NCBI GenBank assembly: GCA_902799965.1
Contig: CADCCO010000030.1
Location: 1 to 32,668, forward strand
Direction of reading: 5' to 3'
DNA from: an uncultured Spirochaetaceae bacterium
Lineage (GTDB): Bacteria > Spirochaetota > Spirochaetia > Treponematales > Treponemataceae
DNA length: 32,668 nt
Shown here: positions 8,374-16,603 of the stretch, in pieces
Position numbering within the stretch: the stretch's first letter is position 1
Layout of the letters: every line of letters starts with the position of its first letter
Made by a program: the position numbers and the translations under genes
The notes under the pieces: generated by a model
What the model saw: only the letters and a program-made list of their open reading frames with translations
Databases searched by the model: none
What the model was told of the DNA's origin: nothing

Positions 8374-11163
8374 TCACTGCGGCGCGAGGAGGGCGGCGTT
8401 GGCGTCTTTTTTCCAATTGACGGCGACGTCGTAGGGCGTTTCGCCGCTAATGTTCTTGGCGCTCTTGCTTAGTCCCAGCTTTAGAAGGCGGGCGACGGTT
8501 TCTTCGTCGGCCAAGCGGGCGGCGTAGTGCAAGATTGTGTTTCCGCGAATGTCCGTTCTTTTTCCGGAATGCTTTACGATGTGGCCAAGCAAAAAGCCGC
8601 TCTTTTCCGCAAACGCAAGCCCAAGAACGCTTCCGCCCTTTGAGGCCGCCGGAGCGAATGGATCCGCGCCTTGCTCAAGCAAAAGCGCCGCCGCGTCCTT
8701 TTGTCCGCTGGAAGCCGCGAGCGAAAGCGGAGTCCAGCCCGAAGAATTTCTTGTGTCAAAGGGATAGCCCTTCTTTATCAAAAATTCAACCGAAGAAAGC
8801 TTCGCCCGCTTTTGGATCGCGATGTGAATCGGCGTGTTTCCGTCCGTGTCGGCTATCATTTTGTCGTCGCCCAAGATGCGGCGCGTCAACTCTTCGTCCT
8901 TGGCCAATGCAATCGAGAAGGGGCTTTCGCCGGCCTTGTCGCGGGCCAGAGGATTGGCGCCGGATTTTTTAAACAATTCGATTATGTCGGTGTCGCCCAA
9001 AATAGCGGCCTCGTGGAAGGGCGAGCGGCCCGAAAAGTCTTGTATTTGCGGGTTTGCTTTTGCCGAAACCAAAAGCTTGGCCATTTCGTACTGGCCCGCC
9101 CGCGTCGCGTCCGCGAGCGCAGTCCTTCCGTTTTGGTCGTAGACATTGGGGTTGGCGCCGCGCGTAATCAAAAGCTTTGCCATCGTTATGTTTCCTTCGA
9201 CTGCCGCTTCCGCAAGAGGAGTCTTTCCGCCTACGTTTTGGCCGTCGATGTCAAGGCCCAAGTTTATCAATTTTTCAGCGGCGGCAAGCGAGTCCCAGCG
9301 GACGGCGGCGTGCAAGGGGCCGCTTCCCAAATTGTCACGGGCGGCAAGCGAGGCGCCTCGTTTTACAAGCAAGTCTATCGCGGCGGCGTTGTCAGCCTTT
9401 GCGGCGCTAAAGACAGGCGTTTCGCCGTTTCCGTTAACGGCGTTCACGTCCGCGCCCTTTTGAATCAAAAGGTTCAATGCGTCGTTGGGGAGCGACCATT
9501 CCGATGCGTAGTGCAGCGCCGTGTTTCCGCTTCCGTCGCGGGCGGTTATGGTGGAAGAATTCAATATCCATTCTTCGCTTCCGTTTTTGCTTTCAAGCGA
9601 AAGGCGCAAGGGACAAATGTTCTGCGTGTTCGCGGCGAATATGTCGGCGTTGCGTGAAAGCAAAAGCTCGCCGGCCGCGCGGTTGTTCTTTTGAACGGCG
9701 ACAAATAGGGCGCTTTCGCCGTCGCGGTTTCTGGCGTTGACGTTCGCGTCTAGGCCCGCTATCCATTCAATTTTGTCAAAGGCCGCGTTCATTTTCAGCG
9801 CCACCAAAAGCGGCGTGTTGCCTTCTGAGTCTACCGAAGACGCGTTTTGCTTGATTACAAGCGACTTGTACAAGTCGTCGGACCGCTTAAGTACGCTGGT
9901 CAGCGGCGTGTTCTTCTTTGCGTCTTCGGCGTGGATGTCGGCGCCATTCAGAGCGAAGAAATTGACTTGCTCCGCCTGGCTGTGTTCGATTGAAGTGGCG
10001 ATTGGGGTAAGGCCTTTTTTGTTGCGAATGTTTATGTCCGCGCCCGCTTCCGTGAATATTCTCAGAATTTCAGGAGAAATCTTCGACATCGACGCGACGT
10101 GCAAAATCGTGTCGCCAAAAGTGTCCTTTTGGTTCACGTTCGCGCCGTTTGACAAAAGAAGGCCGTAAATTTCAGGCTGCTTTTCCTGCGGAATCAAAAG
10201 CAAAAGCGGACTCTTTCCAAGGCTGTCCTGCGCGTTTACGTTGGCGCCGCCGGAAATCAATAGGCGCGCTATTTCGGTGTTGCCGTAGCGGCAGGCTTCG
10301 TGAAGGGGAGTGCCGCCCGAAATGTCCTGCGCCTTTGTGTCCGCGCCGTTTTCCAAAAGGTATTGGGCGATTCCCGTGTGGCCGTAAATCGCGGCAAAGT
10401 GCAAGGGCGTTTGGCCGTCGCTCATTCTTAGCGACATGTTGCGCTGCAAAAGCGCCTCTTCAAAATACCGCGCGTCGCATTGAACGGGAGCGGCGCCGGC
10501 AAATAGCAAGTCGGCCGCGATTTGCGCCAGCGTGATGCTTTTTGGGTCTTTTAGCGCCAGCGCCAAGGGAGTGAGTCCCGCGGAATTCTTTTTGTCAATC
10601 GGAAGCTTTTTGTTTATGCAAAAATCGATTGCCTTTTTGTTCTGCGTGGACACAAAGTAGTGGACAATGCTGTTGCCGCTGTTTTCGTCTTTCAATTGCG
10701 CGGTCTTTTCGTTTATCATTATGTCGTAGTAAATTTCTCCGCGCGCCATCGCGGTTTCCAAGGCGCTCATTCCTTCCGCGTCAAGGGCGAAAATGTCCGC
10801 CCCGTTTGTGGTAAGGGCGCGAGCCGACGCGTATGCGTCTCCCTTTACGGCGACATGAAGGGCTGTTTCGCCAAAATTGTTCTTAAGCTCCGTGTTCGCG
10901 CCCTTTATGATTAGAAAGGTCGTCAAGTCTTCGTCGTTGACTCTGGCCGACATGTGCAGGGCGGTGTTGCCGTCCGCGTCAACGAAATTGATGTCGGCTT
11001 GGTTTGTGAAAAGGCTCTTTGCCTTTTCGATTTCGCCCGCCATTATCAATTCTTGCGCAGTCTCGGCCGAAGGCTTTTTGGCTGCCGTGGCGCACGCGTT
11101 CAAGACAAGAAAAAGCGCCACGCAAGAAAGAGCCACAATAATAGAAAGAATTTGGTTTTTCAT
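8374..11163 (-). CDS. Ankyrin-repeat lipoprotein
   Basis: A 929-residue protein with a lipoprotein signal peptide (lipobox LNAC, Cys24) and then almost wall-to-wall ankyrin repeats, roughly 25 units of about 33 residues. The repeats show typical cores such as GNTALHMSARV, GQTPLHFAAIYGHTGIAQYLL, GGTPLHEACRYGNTEIARLLI and GRSPFHEAAILGDTDIIELF. Nothing resembling an enzyme domain is visible; the protein ends inside the final repeat. The start is well supported by GGGGTG seven bases upstream of the ATG at 11163. A lipid-anchored ankyrin array would sit in the periplasm or at a membrane surface and presumably binds proteins. The repeats have diverged from each other, so this does not look like recent expansion. 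Confidence 0.9.
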   Translation of the reverse strand: MKNQILSIIVALSCVALFLVLNACATAAKKPSAETAQELIMAGEIEKAKSLFTNQADINFVDADGNTALHMSARVNDEDLTTFLIIKGANTELKNNFGETALHVAVKGDAYASARALTTNGADIFALDAEGMSALETAMARGEIYYDIMINEKTAQLKDENSGNSIVHYFVSTQNKKAIDFCINKKLPIDKKNSAGLTPLALALKDPKSITLAQIAADLLFAGAAPVQCDARYFEEALLQRNMSLRMSDGQTPLHFAAIYGHTGIAQYLLENGADTKAQDISGGTPLHEACRYGNTEIARLLISGGANVNAQDSLGKSPLLLLIPQEKQPEIYGLLLSNGANVNQKDTFGDTILHVASMSKISPEILRIFTEAGADINIRNKKGLTPIATSIEHSQAEQVNFFALNGADIHAEDAKKNTPLTSVLKRSDDLYKSLVIKQNASSVDSEGNTPLLVALKMNAAFDKIEWIAGLDANVNARNRDGESALFVAVQKNNRAAGELLLSRNADIFAANTQNICPLRLSLESKNGSEEWILNSSTITARDGSGNTALHYASEWSLPNDALNLLIQKGADVNAVNGNGETPVFSAAKADNAAAIDLLVKRGASLAARDNLGSGPLHAAVRWDSLAAAEKLINLGLDIDGQNVGGKTPLAEAAVEGNITMAKLLITRGANPNVYDQNGRTALADATRAGQYEMAKLLVSAKANPQIQDFSGRSPFHEAAILGDTDIIELFKKSGANPLARDKAGESPFSIALAKDEELTRRILGDDKMIADTDGNTPIHIAIQKRAKLSSVEFLIKKGYPFDTRNSSGWTPLSLAASSGQKDAAALLLEQGADPFAPAASKGGSVLGLAFAEKSGFLLGHIVKHSGKRTDIRGNTILHYAARLADEETVARLLKLGLSKSAKNISGETPYDVAVNWKKDANAALLAPQ

Positions 11164-11239
11164 AAGAATTCACCCCGCAAAAATATTCATTCCCTTTGAT
11201 TATCGGAATTCGCGGCGGCAAGTTTATACTGATTTCCAC

Positions 11240-11268
11240 TAGCAAATTCGTGAAAAGCGCGCTATAAT
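11240..11268 (+). promoter_or_regulatory. Promoter of tatT
   Basis: A perfect TATAAT at 11263-11268 with a weak -35 (TAGCAA at 11240-11245, 17-base spacer). The box ends 9 bases before the tatT ATG at 11277 and no Shine-Dalgarno site is present, again suggesting a leaderless or nearly leaderless message. Confidence 0.5.
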
Positions 11269-11276
11269 GTTTAATT

Positions 11277-12245
11277 ATGAAACTTTTTCCAAAAATTCTA
11301 GCTCTCGCCATAGTCGCGGCAAATTTGCTTTCATGCAAGACATTGCTTGCCAACAAGCTGGGCGATGTCGCCGCCGGCTCTAACAAGGCTGGCGTGGCGA
11401 TTCCAAAAAAAGCCGGCTCACCCGACATGATGATGGCGTTTATGGGAGAAAAAGACACGCAAATTATCGCGGAAGTCCTTCCCATGATTGTAAAAATGTA
11501 CGAAATTCTGGCTCTGCAGAACCCCAAGCACCAAGGCCTGCAAATAATGGCCGGCCAGCTGAACGTAATGTACGGAAACCTTTGCGTCCAAAGCCCAGCC
11601 GAGTCCTTGCCGGTCGTGGAGCTGCAAAAGCAGGTTTCGGAATTCAACCGCGCCAAGTACCACTATTTGCGGGGCCGCAAATACATTCTTGACGTGTTTG
11701 AAAGCCGCTGGCCGGGCTTTGAAAAGGCCTTTTTGTCCAGCGACGCGGACGCGATCCAAAAGGCCGTTTCCAACATTAAAAAGGACGACGTGAACGCGGC
11801 CTATTGGGCGGGCGGCGCCAGCCTTATTTCTTGGTCGCTCGACCCCTTGGACATCGACGCGCTTTCTTCCATACAAGGGCCTGTCGCGCTGCTTGAAAAG
11901 GCGGCCAGCCTTGACCCCAACTACAACAACGGCGCCATTTGGGACGCGCTTTGCCAGTTCTACACGGCCGCGCCTGTCGACTTTGGCGGCGACTACGAGC
12001 GGGGAATGGAATGCTACCAAAAGGCGCTCGCCGCCAGCGGAGGAAAGTCGCCCGGCATTTACATAACCTACGCGCAAAGCGTTTGCAAGCCCGTCGGCGA
12101 CCGCGACGGCTTTGTCGAAAACTTGAACAAGGCTCTTGCCATAAATCCTGACGACGACCCGTCCAGCCGCCTTATGTGCTCGCTGAACCAGCAAAAGGCC
12201 CAGTACTTGCTTGACCATGTTGACGACTACTTTATTGTTTGGTAG
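11277..12245 (+). CDS. tatT: TRAP-associated TPR lipoprotein TatT
   Basis: A 322-residue lipoprotein (lipobox LLSC, Cys20) that I recognise as the T component of a TPR-protein-associated TRAP transporter, the family of T. pallidum Tp0956. It is almost wholly helical by composition, with TPR-like units such as YWAGGASLISWSLDP, GPVALLEKAASLDPNYNNG, YERGMECYQKAL and FVENLNKALAINPDDD. In the known systems this periplasmic protein assembles as a ring and docks the substrate-binding protein. The gene order here, T then P then fused QM, is the expected one and strengthens the call. The ATG at 11277 follows a -10 box by 9 bases. Cotranscription with tatP is likely, though a hairpin lies between them. 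Confidence 0.88.
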   Translation: MKLFPKILALAIVAANLLSCKTLLANKLGDVAAGSNKAGVAIPKKAGSPDMMMAFMGEKDTQIIAEVLPMIVKMYEILALQNPKHQGLQIMAGQLNVMYGNLCVQSPAESLPVVELQKQVSEFNRAKYHYLRGRKYILDVFESRWPGFEKAFLSSDADAIQKAVSNIKKDDVNAAYWAGGASLISWSLDPLDIDALSSIQGPVALLEKAASLDPNYNNGAIWDALCQFYTAAPVDFGGDYERGMECYQKALAASGGKSPGIYITYAQSVCKPVGDRDGFVENLNKALAINPDDDPSSRLMCSLNQQKAQYLLDHVDDYFIVW

Positions 12246-12247
12246 AA

Positions 12248-12253
12248 TATAAT
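12248..12253 (+). promoter_or_regulatory. Possible internal -10 box before tatP
   Basis: TATAAT starts two bases after the tatT stop codon and lies just upstream of the palindrome at 12258-12285. No good -35 box is found at 16-18 bases. If active, it would give tatP its own message with the palindrome in the leader. Confidence 0.25.
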
Positions 12254-12257
12254 TTGC

Positions 12258-12285
12258 TGTCACGCCGAACTTGTTTTGGCATATG
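12258..12285 (+). repeat. REP-like palindrome, copy 1 (tatT-tatP spacer)
   Basis: The sequence GCCGAACTTGTTTTGGC folds into a short hairpin. The 28-base unit matches the copy at 15202-15229 at 25 positions, in the same orientation. It lies between tatT and tatP. Confidence 0.7.
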
Positions 12286-12300
12286 TAATAGGAGAGTAGT

Positions 12301-13335
12301 ATGAAAATTACGAAAAAAATTGCGGCTGTCCTTTTGGCGGCCTCATTGGCTGGAGCCGCTTCCGCAAAGACAATTATAAAAGTGGCGTCCGTTGCGCCGG
12401 CCCGCTCGTCTTGGGACGTTGACCAAAGAACGATTTCCGCCGATTGGGCGCGCATCACCGGCGGCGAAGTTGAGCTTCAGTTCATGAACTCAGACTCAAT
12501 GGGCGGAGAAGGCGGAGTCATCAAAAAGCTCAATTCCGTCCGCCCCGGCCAAAAGCCTCCGATTGGCGGCGCCGTGTTCACTTCTCTCGGCGTTGACTCT
12601 TTCTGTCCCGAAAGCCATGTAATGACCTTGTGCGTTCCCCTTATGTTCAAAAACCAGGCGGAAGTCAACGCGGTCTTGGAAAAGTTCACCCCCGAAATGC
12701 AAAAGCCCTTGGAAGCCAAAGGCTATACCGTAATGGGATTCTTCAACATCGGCTGGTGCTGCTTTTTCACCAAGAACCCTGTCCGCGCTCCGACCGACCT
12801 AAAGAAGCAGCGCTTGACCGTCGGCGGAAACACGTCTCCGCTTTTGGCCAACGCCTTTAAGGCCGCCGGCTACCTTACGATGGACGTTCCCGCCGACAAG
12901 CTTTTGCAGAGCATGAAAACCCCCGGCGGCGTTGAAGGCGTGTTCACGATTCCGATGTACGGATACGCCGCGCAGTATTACAAGACGCTCACGAACATTC
13001 TTAACGTTCCCCTTTGCCCGGTAATGGTAACTTTCATCATTTCAAAGGCTGAATGGGACGCGATTCCCGACAAGTTCAAGCCCGAATTGATGGCCAGCAT
13101 CAAGCGCGCCGAAAACAAATTCATCGAGGCGCAGCAAAAGAACGACTCGGAATACCTCAAGAGATGCGAAAGCGGCGGAGCGACAGTGTTCACTCCCAAC
13201 GCCTCCGAGCTTAAGGCTTGGGAAGACGAGTTCGCCGACAAGGCGCGCTATATGTACGACCCCAAAACTCCCGTGGCCGACAAGGACTTTTATGAAAGAA
13301 TCACGGCCTTCCTTAACAAGTTCAGAGGCAACTAA
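12301..13335 (+). CDS. tatP: TRAP transporter solute-binding protein (DctP family) TatP
   Basis: A 344-residue periplasmic substrate-binding protein of a TRAP transporter. It has a cleavable signal peptide (residues 1-22, ASA cleavage site). The mature protein begins TIIKVASVAPARSSWD and contains the DctP-type segments LQFMNSDSMGGEGGVIKKL and the central KLQSMKTPGGVEGVFTIPM-like stretch followed by YKTLTNILNVPLCPVMVTFIIS. The Shine-Dalgarno site AGGAG ends seven bases before the ATG. The arginine that fixes carboxylate ligands in classic DctP proteins (R in the GRVWEP-type region) is not obvious, consistent with TatP-type proteins, for which non-carboxylate, possibly hydrophobic, ligands were proposed. 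Its stop overlaps the next ATG (TAATG). Confidence 0.9.
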   Translation: MKITKKIAAVLLAASLAGAASAKTIIKVASVAPARSSWDVDQRTISADWARITGGEVELQFMNSDSMGGEGGVIKKLNSVRPGQKPPIGGAVFTSLGVDSFCPESHVMTLCVPLMFKNQAEVNAVLEKFTPEMQKPLEAKGYTVMGFFNIGWCCFFTKNPVRAPTDLKKQRLTVGGNTSPLLANAFKAAGYLTMDVPADKLLQSMKTPGGVEGVFTIPMYGYAAQYYKTLTNILNVPLCPVMVTFIISKAEWDAIPDKFKPELMASIKRAENKFIEAQQKNDSEYLKRCESGGATVFTPNASELKAWEDEFADKARYMYDPKTPVADKDFYERITAFLNKFRGN

Positions 13336-15197
13336 TGCTTAAAAAGATAGAAGACATTTTTGCCGTCGCGCTGGTGGCGCTTTTGACGGTCGCCGCGCTT
13401 GTCATAAAAGTCATGCAGGACAACTTGCATTTGCAAGTAATGGACGCTGACACAATCATCGTGAACATCGCCTTTGTCTTTGCCTGCGTGGCCGGCCTAA
13501 TCACTTGGCGCGAAAACCGCGCTCTCTGCCTTGCGAACATTAGCGAAAAGCTTCCGGCCAAGGCGCGCGGCGTTGTCAAGCTGGCCGCCTCGTTTATGAC
13601 GGCGCTGATAATCACCCAGCTCTTTTTGATTTCGTTCATGCAAGTGACGAATCCCGACCAGTTCGGAAACACCTTTTTGTTCTTTAAGGAAAAGCACTGC
13701 TTTTTCTTTTATCCCCTTTGCTTTGTGATGATTCTTGTCTTGCTTTTCCAAAAGGCGGAAGGCAAGAACGCCCTTATCGCGACAATCGCGGGAACTGTCT
13801 TTGGCGTTCTCACTTCGATGGGAGCTGTCACGGGAATCATTTGGTATTTGACAGGCAATTCGGAGCTGCCCGCCTTGTACGCGATGGCGGACGCTTGGAA
13901 CGCCTTTTGCGCAAAGACAGTCTTTCTTTGGGTCGTCGTCCTTATCGCCTTGGCCTTTTCGGGCGTTCCGCTTTTTGTCGTAATCAGCGGAATCACTTAC
14001 GTGATTTTCTCCAAGGCGGGCGGCTACATCGACGTTCTTCCGATTGAGGCCTACTCAAAGCTGGCCGATAAGTCAATCGCCGCCATTCCCTTGTTCACAA
14101 TCGCGGGCTACGTTTTGGCTCAAGGCAGCGCGGGAAAGCGCTTTGTGGAACTCTTCAACGCGCTTTTTGGCTGGTGCAGGGGAGGAACGGTTGTCGCCGC
14201 CGTTTTGGTGTTGACATTCTTCTCTACCTTTACCGGTGTTTCGGGCGTGACTATTTTGGCGCTCGGCTCCTTGCTTGCCGTAATCCTTACGGGAAGCGGC
14301 TACGAAAAGGATCGCGCCGAAAGCCTCATCACATCTTCGGGAGCGGTCGGCCTTTTGTTCCCGCCCAGCGTCGCGATCATTATGTACGCCTCTTCCAACT
14401 ACACGGTCATCACGCAGTTCGAGCCTGGCTTTGACATCATAACGCTATTTGTGGGCGCCTTGATTCCTGGCGCGATTATGGCGCTTTCGATGATTGTCTT
14501 GGGAATTGTTTTTGACAACAAAAAGGACCGCCCAAAATTTTCTCTCGGAAAAATCGGCGGCGCTTTGTTGAACTGCGTTCCCGAACTGCTTTTGCCAATC
14601 TTGATTTGCATCACTTACTTCACGGGCTTTTTCAACCTCTTCCAAGTCGCTTCGTTCGCGGTAATCTACGCCGTCGCGCTGGTCTTCTTGTTCCGCCGCG
14701 ATTTTGGCGTTCGCGACACCGCGCGCGTAATGGCCGACAGCGTTCCTGTTTCGGGCGGAATTTTGTTCATCATCGCGAGCGCCGCCGCCCTAAGCTATTG
14801 GATGCAGGACGAAAACATTCCTGAAAACGTGAACGCCTTCATCACAACTTACGTGACCAACAAATACGTCTTCTTGTTCTTGATGAACTTGGCGCTTTTG
14901 GTCGTGGGCTGCTTGATGGACATTTACTCCGCGATTTTGCTTGTGTCGCCGCTCTGCCTTTACAGCGCCGCGTCCTTCGGCATCCCTGTCGTTCAGGCGG
15001 GCGTAATCTTCATTATGAACTTGAGCATCGGTTTCTTGACGCCGCCGGTTGGAATGGACTTGTTCATTTCTTCATACACGTTCAAAAAGCCGGTCGGAAA
15101 AGTCATCAAGGGCGTTATGCCTTTCTTGATTGTCCAGCTGGTCGTGCTCTTGCTCATCACTTACATACCGGCCTTTACAACGTGCCTTATAAAGTAA
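13335..15197 (+). CDS. Fused TRAP transporter permease (DctQ-DctM) TatQM
   Basis: A 620-residue polytopic membrane protein. Residues 1 to about 175 contain four membrane helices with a DctQ-like small-subunit pattern. From about residue 190 the DctM large subunit begins: PLFVVISGITYVIF, IAAIPLFTIAGYVLAQGSAGKRFVELFNALFGW, GSGYEKDRAESLITSSGAVGLLFPPSVAIIMYAS and the terminal GIPVVQAGVIFIMNLSIGFLTPPVGMDLFISS. It should carry sodium-driven import of whatever TatP binds. The start overlaps the tatP stop by one base, so translation is coupled. The Q and M parts are fused in one frame, as in the T. pallidum counterpart. Confidence 0.92.
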   Translation: MLKKIEDIFAVALVALLTVAALVIKVMQDNLHLQVMDADTIIVNIAFVFACVAGLITWRENRALCLANISEKLPAKARGVVKLAASFMTALIITQLFLISFMQVTNPDQFGNTFLFFKEKHCFFFYPLCFVMILVLLFQKAEGKNALIATIAGTVFGVLTSMGAVTGIIWYLTGNSELPALYAMADAWNAFCAKTVFLWVVVLIALAFSGVPLFVVISGITYVIFSKAGGYIDVLPIEAYSKLADKSIAAIPLFTIAGYVLAQGSAGKRFVELFNALFGWCRGGTVVAAVLVLTFFSTFTGVSGVTILALGSLLAVILTGSGYEKDRAESLITSSGAVGLLFPPSVAIIMYASSNYTVITQFEPGFDIITLFVGALIPGAIMALSMIVLGIVFDNKKDRPKFSLGKIGGALLNCVPELLLPILICITYFTGFFNLFQVASFAVIYAVALVFLFRRDFGVRDTARVMADSVPVSGGILFIIASAAALSYWMQDENIPENVNAFITTYVTNKYVFLFLMNLALLVVGCLMDIYSAILLVSPLCLYSAASFGIPVVQAGVIFIMNLSIGFLTPPVGMDLFISSYTFKKPVGKVIKGVMPFLIVQLVVLLLITYIPAFTTCLIK

Positions 15198-15201
15198 GCC
15201 T

Positions 15202-15229
15202 TGTCATGCCGAACTTGTTTCGGCATCTG
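15202..15229 (+). repeat. REP-like palindrome, copy 2 (supplies a start codon)
   Basis: ATGCCGAA and TTCGGCAT form a perfect 8-bp stem around a short loop. The unit begins five bases after the tatQM stop, and its ATG at 15206 is the likely start codon of the next gene. The first eight residues of that lipoprotein (MPNLFRHL) are the translated repeat. Confidence 0.75.
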
Positions 15230-16603
15230 GTTCGGCTTTCGCCCGCGATTTTTTTTCTTTGCCTCGCGCTTTTTTCCTGCTCTTCAAAAAGCAAAGTTGA
15301 ACTGCATGAACAAAAGTCGCGCGAGGCGGGAAGGGCGGCGGAATTTTCCGCTCTAGAAACTGAAAGGCAAAAATCCCAGGCGCTTGATTCCTATCTAAAT
15401 TCCCTAAGCCTGCGCGAGCGCTTGGCGCAGCTCTTTGTGCTGAATTTAGAAGGGAACGAAAAATTTTGGTTCGTCGAATGGGTTGACGGCGAAAAGGGCC
15501 CGCAAGCCAAAAAGGAGCCCCTGATTCCCGGCGGCTACATTTTCTTTTCCTTCAACATTTCCAAAGACCCCAAGCAAATCGCCGCCTTCACCGATTCCGT
15601 CCGCGACTTTGCCCGCGAGCGCCAAGCGCTTGAGCCCTTTTTGTGCCTTGACGCGGAAGGCGGCTACGTGAACCGCTTGCGGGGCGTTGCAAGCCCCCTT
15701 CCCGAAAACGAATGGATTTCAAACAATTTGTCGCCAAAAGAGGCCGCGCTGATTTACGCCTTGAACGCCGTCCAGCTTCGCGCGCTTGGCTTTGACTTGA
15801 ACCTTTCGCCGGTCGTGGAAGTCCAAAATGAGCGCAACCAAAAATTTTTGGACGGCCGCTCTTTTGGAGGCGCGGAGAAAGTCCTTCAATACGGAAGCGA
15901 GGCGGTCTTGGCGTACCAAACGAACAAGGTGGGGACGGTTTTAAAGCATTTTCCCGGAAACGGCGAGGTTGACCCCCACGCCGCGCTTCCGCTTTTGTCA
16001 TACGAAACGGGCGAATTTTCGCGCGACGTTTTGGCTCCGTTCGCGGCCCTTTGCGCGCTGAAGCCCAGCGGCGTTTTGATGAGCCACGCGCTTGTGAATG
16101 TTTTTCAAGCCCATAGCGGAGACGGATTGCAAGGCCAAAACGCGGCGGCCGCTTCCAAAACGCCCGCAAGCCTAAGCGCTTACTGGATAAAAAACGTTTT
16201 GCGCGGCGCGCTTGGATTTAGGGGCCTTGTCTTTAGCGACGACATTTTTATGGCAGCCCTTGAAAAAAACGGCTGGACCGGCGAGCGCGCCGTTCGGGCC
16301 GCAGTCCTTGCGGGCGCCAATTGCATTCTTATGAGCGAAAAGCGCTTTATAAACGAATGGAAAATAGCCAAAAAACTTTACGAGGCCGACGCGGACTTTA
16401 GGGCGGCCGCCGACGATTCCGCCAAGCGCGTTTTAAAATTCAAGCTGGACGCGGGCATTTTGGAATACGATTTTTCCGAGAAAAAAATCGTTCCCGCAAA
16501 AAGGCGGCCTTCCTTGCAAGAGGGCCTTGACTCGCGCTTGAACCGTTTTTACGGCGCAAAAAAGCTGGGCGAAGAGGCGCTTAAAAAATATGGGGAAGAC
16601 TAA
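15206..16603 (+). CDS. NagZ-like beta-N-acetylhexosaminidase lipoprotein (glycoside hydrolase family 3)
   Basis: A 465-residue lipoprotein (lipobox LFSC, Cys25) with a glycoside hydrolase family 3 N-terminal domain. NagZ-type enzymes remove GlcNAc from peptidoglycan fragments. The catalytic loop reads KHFPGNGEVDPHAALP, keeping the Asp256-His258 dyad but with Asn252 where the family normally has His (KHFPGHG). The nucleophile region is FSDDIFMAAL (Asp345-346). The substrate-loop CLDAEGGYVNRLRG (149-160) is also typical. The start is uncertain: a GTG at 15182 overlaps tatQM, but the ATG at 15206 gives a compact signal peptide and lies in the REP-like repeat. The lipid anchor would place the enzyme in the periplasm, unlike cytoplasmic E. 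coli NagZ. The next gene overlaps by 14 bases. Confidence 0.86.
   Translation: MPNLFRHLVRLSPAIFFLCLALFSCSSKSKVELHEQKSREAGRAAEFSALETERQKSQALDSYLNSLSLRERLAQLFVLNLEGNEKFWFVEWVDGEKGPQAKKEPLIPGGYIFFSFNISKDPKQIAAFTDSVRDFARERQALEPFLCLDAEGGYVNRLRGVASPLPENEWISNNLSPKEAALIYALNAVQLRALGFDLNLSPVVEVQNERNQKFLDGRSFGGAEKVLQYGSEAVLAYQTNKVGTVLKHFPGNGEVDPHAALPLLSYETGEFSRDVLAPFAALCALKPSGVLMSHALVNVFQAHSGDGLQGQNAAAASKTPASLSAYWIKNVLRGALGFRGLVFSDDIFMAALEKNGWTGERAVRAAVLAGANCILMSEKRFINEWKIAKKLYEADADFRAAADDSAKRVLKFKLDAGILEYDFSEKKIVPAKRRPSLQEGLDSRLNRFYGAKKLGEEALKKYGED

Noticed and set aside
8671..9657. Plus-strand frame of 328 codons within the ankyrin gene
   Set aside because: It is an antisense shadow repeating with the ankyrin periodicity.
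11418..12458. Minus-strand frame of 346 codons opposite tatT
   Set aside because: It crosses two genes and their spacer and has no recognisable domain. tatT and tatP on the plus strand are well supported.
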